Below are positions 56,552-64,000 of a stretch of 64,000 nt of DNA, one piece after another. Below the pieces are notes generated by a model, which was given only the letters and a program-made list of their open reading frames with translations, was not told where the DNA came from and ran no database searches. Position 1 is the stretch's first letter. Every line of letters starts with the position of its first letter. The position numbers and the translations under genes were made by a program. Source of the DNA: Sweltsa coloradensis (lineage: Eukaryota > Arthropoda > Insecta > Plecoptera > Chloroperlidae); the NCBI GenBank assembly GCA_024449915.1, contig JAMZAV010000162.1, positions 310,001 to 374,000 of the forward strand, written 5' to 3'.

Positions 56552-56774
56552 TTTATTATAGAGGGCTGAGTATAGAGCCAATGGTCCTTTGGTAAACTGG
56601 GATGTGTAGAGTTGATGTGAATATTGTTTTGGAGCGTGTCCCATGGTAATGAATTTGTGAATTGCAGGGAAACCATTCCGGATTAATGTGAACAAAGAGT
56701 ACACAGATTTGAATAAGGTTACATGGAAGAGTCAATAATTTTTATTTCTAAATAGTTCTTTACAGGATTTTTTC

Positions 56775-56905
56775 TTAAATAAATAAATAAATAAATTCGT
56801 ATTTAGAGTCTACCCACTCAATCATATAACTGATTTTCAGTGGGGGGACGTTAAACCAAGGCGACCAAGCCAACCCTGTAGGCCCCGACGCAATAGACGA
56901 GTGAG
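56775..56905. repeat. Interspersed repeat shared with 9420-9565
   Basis: AAAT run, TTCGTATTTAGAGTCTACCC, ACTGATTTTCAGTGGGGGGA and CCAAGCCAACCCTGTAGGCC. The same orientation as the 9.4-kb copy. Confidence 0.75.
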
Positions 56906-57034
56906 CGATAACCAACCAAAGATTGGTATCTTTAATAGGAAATATAGCAATCAGTGATATGTACAGTGCGGGCACCCGCGGATCAACGCCGCGGTTTAGC
57001 CGCACACCGAAGTTCAGCAACCTTCGGGCGAGGT

Positions 57035-57350
57035 CAGGGGTAGAGTGGGTGACCGCTCAGCCCTGAAACACGCGTATACCTCTGGTTAGAGCAGATGCAG
57101 GGTTCGAGAGCTAATGTAACGGTTTCGTTCTCATCGACATCTGCTCGACAGTCTGGGTCTATATGTCTATATGACTGTCGAGGTTACACCGTCCTTTCGG
57201 ATGGGACGTAAAGCCGTTGATCCCCTTTGTACTTTTCGAAAGGAGTAAGCTACGTGCCGGTACCGGGTTTCCACTCCTCCCTTCTCTTTTAAATTTGCAC
57301 TAGTGGATTACATTATACGTTGAAAACAGAGACTAAATAAATAAACAAGG
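57035..57350 (+). mobile_element. tRNA-derived SINE, family 2
   Basis: A-box-like GTAGAGTGGGTGACCGCTCA, B-box CAGGGTTCGAGAGC, a body with CTTTCGGATGGGACGTAAAG and CTTTTCGAAAGGAGTAAGC, and a tail GAGACTAAATAAATAAAC. The body motif around GGATGGGACGTAAA resembles sequence seen in several invertebrate SINE/LINE tails, recalled rather than checked. Confidence 0.65.
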
Positions 57351-57379
57351 CCGATTCAGAACAACTTTGAATTTATTAT

Positions 57380-57485
57380 GTGGCTCGTTGCTAGGACGGC
57401 TCCAAAGTCACCGTTTACAAATACCTAACCCAAGAACTGAGCAGAGACGCTAACCACAAGACCAACGAGCCATGGCCCCGACCTT
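57380..57485 (-). repeat. tRNA-like SINE fragment
   Basis: On the minus strand: TGGCTCGTTGGTCTTGTGGT followed by TAGCGTCTC is a good A-box area; the B-box is degraded. GGCTCGTTG and its inverse flank the segment. Confidence 0.5.
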
Positions 57486-57599
57486 GATTCTCTGATGGCT
57501 CGTTTTTGAAGGCGAAAGACGCGGATTGCCTGCGATGAGGCGTCCAAGAACATTAATCAGTATGATATATGCGAGTGGATGTGAGCGTAATATACCACT

Positions 57600-57960
57600 A
57601 TCACAGTTTGAGAATTAACAATATCCCCGTTTCAATTTTTTATGCATGAAGCAAGGACTTCTCAATTTAAACGATACCTTGTCAATCTGGAGGGACCAAT
57701 CCAAAGTTTCTGTGATGATGGCCAGACCTAAGAATTGAACGGACTCTGAGCGAGCAATACTTTTATAGAGTTTAGGCGTATAAGAGGGCTTGAGTTTACA
57801 AGAGAGTGTGGGAGTGTGGGGAATGAAAGTTACAGACAAATGATTTGGAGGTTTGAAGAGCTAAAAGATTTGTGGTACAGTAGCTATAGACATGATTTCT
57901 ACCTCCTTGTTTGCCATTTTCATAAGATTGTTAACTAAGGGGGGTGGTGCTGTAAAGAGT
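57600..57960 (-). pseudogene. Non-LTR retrotransposon RT fragment
   Basis: The frame at 57839-57615 contains SVQFLGLAIITETLDWSLQI followed by DKVSFKLRSPCF. This matches the post-catalytic FLG...LDW..HI..L..KL pattern of non-LTR RTs. No FADD motif is found nearby and the upstream part is shifted. Confidence 0.6.
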
Positions 57961-57964
57961 TAGC

Positions 57965-58980
57965 TGGAATCGTCCACATAATGTGTAACCGGCATGCCAC
58001 TTACAAAGAAAAAATGCGGTACCCACAATAATGCCTCTCCCTCCTCGGTTCCACCGATATAGTGATTATTCAATTTCTTTGATAAATCGCGTTATACGTA
58101 AAATACATTAGTTGAATATGAGTTACATTTATTTATATTACTGTCCGTACATCTCATATCTTGACGGAGTAAATAAAAACTTAAATTCACAATAAAGAAC
58201 AGTGACTTATAATCTCAGGTAGCTAAACTTGAATGAGCTAAGAAATTCAGCTATTGACATCCACAATACTACATCAATGCACTATGGTTTATTGCAATGG
58301 AAAAACAACACAGGAAAACGATTACTTGGGAGGGAAAAACAACACAGGAAAACGATTACTTGGGAGACATGATTTTGTAGTAACGTTTATTTCTGATCAA
58401 ATCAGACATAAAAGAGAAAGTGTCAACCATCTCTAAAGGTTGGCTGTGCGTGCGCATACATCAACACACAATGTGCATGCTAGCATCCGGTATTATGCAT
58501 ATTTCTTGTTGCATAGTAGTCTGTAATCTTCTGGCCATGAACAGAATTCACAATATAATTATTTCCACCGTATTCAAGTAAAAGCAAACGCTGTACTTAT
58601 TTTAATTTGTGTCAGATAGAAGGTAATTTACTAAATTCTGTTGTAATCCTGCCAACAGCTTTCGCTTATAGTCTGTAGTAGGCCTACTGTCGTTGACCTA
58701 GAGTTGGTGTTACTCAATAACGAGAACTCATCGAAATTGAAAACCTGACCAACTGGTTTCCAACGGTGGCATATGCTTTAAAGGTTACTTAATCTGCATA
58801 ATGATTATAAATGAGGTCGTTACATCGACTTTTATCTTGACGATATCAATGAAAGGGTGGGACACGCGTATGTCGCTAAGGTCAAACGTGTTCCTCACCT
58901 TTCACCGTCTGTCCAGATGGCAATGTCCTGAATATGTTCCAATACATATTTCAAGTCATGCGTATCCTGATTGCGTCGCC
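57965..58980. other. Unassigned DNA
   Basis: A 28-bp direct repeat (AACAACACAGGAAAACGATT core) occurs at about 58304 and 58337. Otherwise nothing recognised. Confidence 0.45.
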
Positions 58981-58984
58981 TCGT

Positions 58985-59065
58985 ACATTCGTTGGTCGAG
59001 TTTATTTTAGCTTTTTCTGCAGAGAGTACCGGGTTCGAATCCTGGTTCGGAATTATTATTTCTAT
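58985..59065 (+). repeat. tRNA-like SINE fragment
   Basis: ACCGGGTTCGAATCCTGGTT is a B-box with paired flanks (CCGGG/CCTGG). The 5' half does not fold like a tRNA. Confidence 0.5.
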
Positions 59066-59617
59066 TTCTATTATGCTTGGCACATAATGACATGTGTACA
59101 TCTGTAATGTCCTCCACTGAAAATCAGTTAAGTAAGTTGTTATTTATTTACGGCTTGGCTAGTAAAGGCATCATGACGTCTAGACGCCGGCGAGTACTTA
59201 TTTTGGATCAATGTGACTTGAATAGTCACTTGAAGTCTTGTCGGTACTGTTCCTATAATTTCAGTGATCACCGATTAGTGTTTTTGGTGAATTTTGAGTG
59301 TCCTGATGGTTAAACCTAAAATATGGGATGGACCCGAACAACGGTCGCTGCTTGGGCCCATTTCAAATATGGCGCCAGTAGAAATGGCAATTGGCGCGGC
59401 GATGAAATCTGAAAAAATAAGTAAATTGTTTAAAATGATTCTTAATGATATTGATGATGATATTTAACATCTGTAGTATATATATGTTAAATATCTTTGT
59501 CAATAACAGGTTTGTAAAATACTCAACATTAAAACATGTTTGTATAACAAATTGTTCTAACCAAAAACTGTACAGAGATATCAAAGTCCAGCACTTTTAT
59601 CTGTTATATATTATATA
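59066..59617. other. Unassigned DNA
   Basis: Nothing recognised. Confidence 0.4.
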
Positions 59618-59899
59618 CTAGGAAAACCCCAAAGTCGTTGTTAGACGAGTGAGTGAGCCATGTGTTGAGTACCCGGTATCATTCCCTTTCTTTTCCCTAC
59701 CTAAGGTTTCCCTAGCCTATCATAGGCTAGACAGAGTGGCGCATTATAGCCTTACAGTTAACGCGCCCTTATACCAACTAAACTCAAAACCCTATTATTT
59801 ATACCTATATAATTATTATCAAACTTAAATGCAAATGATCCCCGGTACTCAACATATGACTCGCTCACTTGTCTAACAACGACTTTGGCGTTTTCCTAG
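59618..59899. mobile_element. Palindromic Helitron-like element with two 3' ends
   Basis: 282 bp. Left end CTAGGAAAACCCCAAAGTCG; right end is its inverse, CGACTTTGGCGTTTTCCTAG. The inverted repeat extends about 60 bp at roughly 90% identity. Each end has the AACG...CGTT hairpin plus CCTAG used by the Helitron-like family as a 3' terminus, each followed by T outside. Inside are a CTAGCCTATCATAGGCTAG hairpin and no open frame. The interior is not that of subfamily A or B. Confidence 0.8.
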
Positions 59900-59995
59900 T
59901 CTAGTCGGCAAAGGCGCCCTTATACCCGAAATGTGGAAGACCTAGGTTCAAACCTCCGCGGTCGGGAAAGATTTTTTTATTTCTGGATTGTATTT
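59900..59995 (+). repeat. tRNA-like SINE (34.2-kb family)
   Basis: AATGTGGAAGACCTAGGTTC then AAACCTCCGCGGTCGGG (B-box region), followed by ATTTTTTTATTTCTGGATTG. This is the same tail as at 34372-34396. Confidence 0.65.
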
Positions 59996-60476
59996 TAAAA
60001 ATTATAAAACATGTTTTGAAAATCATATAATACTATGGAAAACATAGCCAGTACGAAATACGAGTAAAGATTGCAAGGTTTACTCAATCTCCCAGCGGAA
60101 TTTAGGAGAACCTTGAGCGTGCAAGATTCGATACACCTTGGTCACTGCTATGCATGTAATCACAGCCTGACAAAAAATATTCAATAAAAATAACTTCTTC
60201 AAGAACAAATGCATTGTTGTTTAAATTAAACCTGCACATTTTAAGCCTAATTGTCAATTTATTATTTCTTGTAAGTTTAATTAAATCGCAACAGATTTTG
60301 CTAATTTTGTTAGTAGTTTTCAGCTACGTGGTCACGAATGTCTGTTTCAAATTTCAGATCAATCTGTTCCGCCGTTTGGCCATAGGCCATCGAACATACA
60401 GAAATTGACACAATTTAGAGCCAAAAAAGTGGCGTTGTACCACTTCGTTTGCTGCGCTCACTCGTTTAATAAATAC
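59996..60476. other. Unassigned DNA
   Basis: 60421-60470 ends in a GAGCG-like word (TTTGCTGCGCTCACTCG), perhaps another Helitron-like 5' scrap on the minus strand (TAGAGCC...CACTTCG). Nothing else recognised. Confidence 0.35.
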
Positions 60477-61050
60477 TAGGAAAACGCTTAAGTCCCGCCG
60501 CGTTGTTGGATGAGCGTAATTGGTGCATTGAGCTGCCATGTGTTATGCGGATTTTCTGTTGTTCGGTGAAAAAATCATTACTAAGTCGAAGATTTTTTTT
60601 AATTAAATTAAATTATATAAAAAAATTAACTTAATTTTTATAATTAAATTAAATAAAATAAAAAATTAACTGAATTGTTTTAATTAATCGTAATTTTTTA
60701 AAAAGAAAAAAATCGTAAAATTGTAATTTGCATAAGAAATAATTATTCGATTGCGCTCAAATTTAACACGAATATATTAATTCATGAAATTAAGGTTCTG
60801 TAAAAAATCATTACAATAGGATAAAGAATGTAGGTGTTATAAGTCGAAGAAATTTTTTAAAAATCGAAAAAAATCGTAAAATTGCGTTTTTTATGTGAAA
60901 AAATTTCCTGATTGCGCTCAAAAACGTGGCAGTTCTAAGTTCAGAGATTTCGAAGGTCTCCATAAAATTTCATTGCAATCGGAGTATCGGTTTAGCCGGA
61001 ATCGTGTTAACAAACACACAAAAATACAGAAAGAAAGAAAGAAAGAAAAA

Positions 61051-61082
<32 letters not shown>

Positions 61083-61170
61083 AAAAAAAAAAAAACATTC
61101 CGGATTTTTTTCTCCAGTGTAGTGAAATGGAATCTTCGCTTCGCTCGCTACGCTCGCTACGCTCATCCAA
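60477..61170 (-). mobile_element. Helitron-like element, subfamily A, left member of a dimer
   Basis: Complete ends (CTAGGAAAACGC... to ...CGCTCATCCAA) with two units and a (GAAA)n purine tract at 61023-61085. Its 5' end joins directly to the interior of another copy. Confidence 0.9.
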
Positions 61171-61852
61171 TTACTAAGTCGAAGAATTTTTTTTAATTAA
61201 ATTAAATTAAATAAAAAATTAACTTTTTTTTTATTTTTTTTTATTAGTCGTAATTTTAAAAAAGAAAAAAATCGTAAAATTGCGATTTTCATAAGAAATA
61301 AATATTCGATTGCGCTCAAATTTTACACGAATATAATAATTCATAAAATTAAGGATCTGTGAAAAAATCATTACAATAGAATAAAGCATGTAGGTGTCAT
61401 TAGTCAAAGAATTGTTTAAAAAAAGAAAAAAAACTGTAAAATTTTGATTTTCATGAGAAATAATTTTTCGATTGCGCTCAAATTTCACACGAATATATAA
61501 ATTCATAAAATTGAGGTTCTGTGAAAAAATCATTACAATCGGATAAAGCATGTAGGTGTTATAAGTCGAAGAAATTTTAAAAAAATCGAAAAAAATCGTA
61601 AAATTGCGTTTTTTATGAGAAAAAATTTCCCGATTGCGCTCAAAAACGTGGCAGTTCTAAGTTCAGAGATTTCGAAGGTCTCCATAAAATTTCATCGCAA
61701 TCGGAGTATCGGTTTAGCCGGAATCGTGTTAACAGACAGAAAAAAATACAAAAAAAAAGAAAGAAAAAAAAAAAAAACATTCCGGATTTTTTTCTCCAGT
61801 GTAGTGAAATGGAATCTTCGCTTCGCTCGCTACGCTCGCTACGCTCATCTAA
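61171..61852 (-). mobile_element. Helitron-like element, subfamily A, right member of a dimer
   Basis: Begins at TTACTAAGTCGAAGA, a position about 115 bp inside a normal copy, with no 3' hairpin of its own. It continues through three units to a 5' end reading GCTCATCTAA. Confidence 0.88.
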
Positions 61853-61867
61853 TAAAATATATATCTA

Positions 61868-62887
61868 GGGCAACGGTCGTTCGCCCGCAGCCAAGCGCAC
61901 GTGACTGCTAGAAAGCGATGACTAACTCGACCCTGTTTACTCCTACCCGAGTTGGGGGGTTTTCAGCTATCTGCACACGCCGTCCCGAAAGATTTACAAT
62001 CTTGAAACTCGGTATATGACCTGATAATATGTGGTCCATGACATACCAAAAAAATCAGCCCCATCCGATAACCCGTTCTGAGTTAAAAAATCTAGTAAAA
62101 ATCGACAAAAACCCTCCGGCTGGCTGGGTGGGTGGGTGGCTATCTAGGGATTCTGACAGAAAGAAATAAGAGCCTACAGAGAAAACGGTACATCTCAGAA
62201 CTATGAAACTTGGACCACACTTAGATGTACCTCAGACTCACATACTTCCGCCAAGAGGCAAGCAATATTCCACCCCCAACACCCCCTAAATCATCCCCTA
62301 AAATTTGAATAATTCATAGCTCTAACCCCAAAATTGAATTTTTATTCAAATTAGTTATTAGAATTATGTTTTAATGTGTTTTAACCCAATCGGCTTTTTC
62401 TCATTTCCTAAACCACATTTTTTCAACCCCCATCCCTAATAGTTTATATTATTTTTATCTTGATTTCCAGTATTCACCAAGGTACCGAATGAGTTATCAG
62501 CATGAAATTTGGCATGGTGGTACATAATAATATGAAACATAATAATCCGCCGGAAGGCAAGCGATATTTCACCCCCACTGCTCCCTACCACCCTAAACTT
62601 TGGGAAAAACGTAAGGTCGTATTTAATACAATTTGAATATTTTAATTGCTGATTAAAATTACGCGTCAATGTGTTATGGTCCGGTCAACAAATCATTCAC
62701 AAAAAAACCCAAGACGACATTAACCATAGGAAATTTAATAAAAACGTTGTATATTGCCAACTACAGATTGTAAACAAAAACAAAAGATGGTAGCTTTTGT
62801 TTCTAGACAATCTGTTTTAAAGGCACTGTATCCACTTTTTCACGTATTTCACGTCTTGATATGAAACAAGCAAAAAGATGTAATATC
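61868..62887. repeat. Long repeat unit, copy 2 (shared with 15970-17217)
   Basis: Same order of blocks as copy 1 (CGGTCGTTCGCCCGCAGCC onward), same strand, without the full internal 300-bp repetition, and with a 40-base insertion near 62790-62820 relative to copy 1. Ends in the same flank of a foldback. Confidence 0.87.
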
Positions 62888-63420
62888 CTCCCCAAATACA
62901 AAAATTTGTAAAAAAAAAAAAAAAAAAAAACGGCAGCCAAGCCCTCCTTCCAAAGTCTTCGGCTGTGAATGCTCTGAGATATAGAAGTTGAGCCAAGCAT
63001 TTCATTCTTTCTCCCTAGTTTCGCATTGAAAAGAAGTAAGATCATTTTGCCTGTTGACGAGCGCCAAGCCAACCATTTTCGTGGTAAAAAAAGTAAAAAT
63101 TTTAAACTCAAAATCATAAAAAAAAAATTACTTGGCCATTGACTTTTTAGAGTTCTCGTAATGAACCAAATTCAATGGCCAAGTAATTTTTTTTATGATT
63201 TTGAGTTTAAAATTTTTACTTTTTTTACCACGAAAATGGTTGGCTTGGCGCTCGTCAACAGGCAAAATGATCTTTCTTCTTTTCAATGCGAAACTAGGGA
63301 GAAAGAATGAAATGCTTGGCTCAACTTCTATATCTCACAGCATTCACAGCCGAAGACTTTGGAAGGAGGGCTTGGCTGCCATTTTTTTTTTCTTTTTTTT
63401 TTTTACAAATTTTTGTATTT
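62888..63420. repeat. Foldback with arms of about 240 bp, copy 2
   Basis: Arms about 62893-63137 and 63172-63418 around a spacer of about 35 bases. Here both arms keep the GGTTGGCTTGGC segment. The spacer is inverted relative to copy 1 at 17456-17482. After the right arm the sequence differs from copy 1. Confidence 0.87.
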
Positions 63421-64000
63421 GGGCTATTATTTACATCGAAAGAAATTACACTTTATTGCATGCACCCAGCAAATATTGCTTGTACACCGAAAATAGTTGA
63501 ACGTTGATGATTGCATTTCTACGTGACTAATGTAGATAAATAATGTTCCATGAATCCGTTTTTGCTTCTAATCCTAACTAATTACACAAAAACACATTTA
63601 TCAACCATATTCGAGGCCTCGATGAAGTTGCAATAAAAAAATGCAGAACATGTAAACGGCGCAGATAGAAAAGCGTATAAAAATCGAAACATGCGAGATG
63701 TGCTACGTGAGACGACCTTTAATGAAAGTAAAAGATGAATAAGTTATATAAACATAATTATCAATAATCAAATAGCATTCGGATTCGAACCGCCCCCACC
63801 GTGTACGGTCTTGGGTCTACGGTGGTGATTACTGAGAAGCTTCAGGTAAACGCCTTTACTACACATTGTACAAAATACTAATTATCTTCTTTTGCGTTCT
63901 GCGTACTTATATTTATTGTCCTCCAGTTTAAATTAGTCTGAATGAGACAGATAATAATTAAATCAAAATATATCAAAGGCTTAATGAAGTATATAATAAT
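63421..64000. other. Unassigned DNA with a tRNA-like scrap
   Basis: On the minus strand 63778-63800 contains a B-box (GGTTCGAATCC) preceded by GTACACGGTGGGGGC; upstream parts do not form tRNA arms. No gene. Confidence 0.45.

Overview
The window looks like nuclear DNA of an invertebrate animal. It is AT-rich, carries one split protein gene with GT-AG introns, and is otherwise packed with eukaryotic transposons: Helitron-like, hAT, TTAA-target and TA-target elements, non-LTR retrotransposons and tRNA-derived SINEs. An arthropod is plausible, but the sequence does not settle the species. No bacterial operons, CRISPR array or rRNA gene is visible.

The one gene I can assemble is a complete phospholipid scramblase (PLSCR family) on the + strand, from about 4.94 to 15.6 kb. 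Five shared coding exons (4963-11488) join in frame to either of two terminal exons, at 12184-12255 or 15504-15593. These predict proteins of 316 or 322 residues, close to the usual family length. The two terminal exons are a segmental duplication that also copied the flanking intron, an old Helitron relic and a SINE.

The dominant component is a family of non-autonomous Helitron-like elements: about 20 recognisable copies plus relics, on both strands, in two sequence subfamilies (A and B). Each begins TTGGATGAGCG. The inverse of this motif lies inside the other end, followed by a short hairpin (AACGC...GCGTT) and CCTAG, and the next base is T in every copy that keeps its 3' end. Insides are made of tandem units of about 160 bp (A) or 175 bp (B). 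This matches the HINE/DINE-1 layout (asymmetric terminal inverted repeats plus a 3' hairpin). One element, at 59618-59899, carries the 3' end at both termini.

Layout: 1-4.9 kb, Helitron-like copies, a TTAA element and an indel-rich tandem duplication; 4.9-15.9 kb, the scramblase gene with insertions in its introns; 15.9-19.1 kb, a repeat unit with two long foldbacks; 19.4-21.8 kb, Helitron-like copies and a SINE; 22.2-28.3 kb, non-LTR retrotransposons around (TAA)n arrays, including an R4/Dong-like relic split by a hAT element; 28.3-35 kb, low-content DNA with an RT fragment, a tRNA-like palindrome and one unassigned exon candidate; 35-43 kb, nested insertions up to three levels deep; 43-54 kb, mostly unassigned DNA with hAT and SINE insertions; 54-64 kb, further Helitron-like copies, SINEs and a second copy of the 16-kb repeat unit.

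Nearly all other open frames are chance frames inside these repeats. Coordinates come from reading by eye; transposon ends supported by target duplications should be exact, others to within about 10-20 bases.
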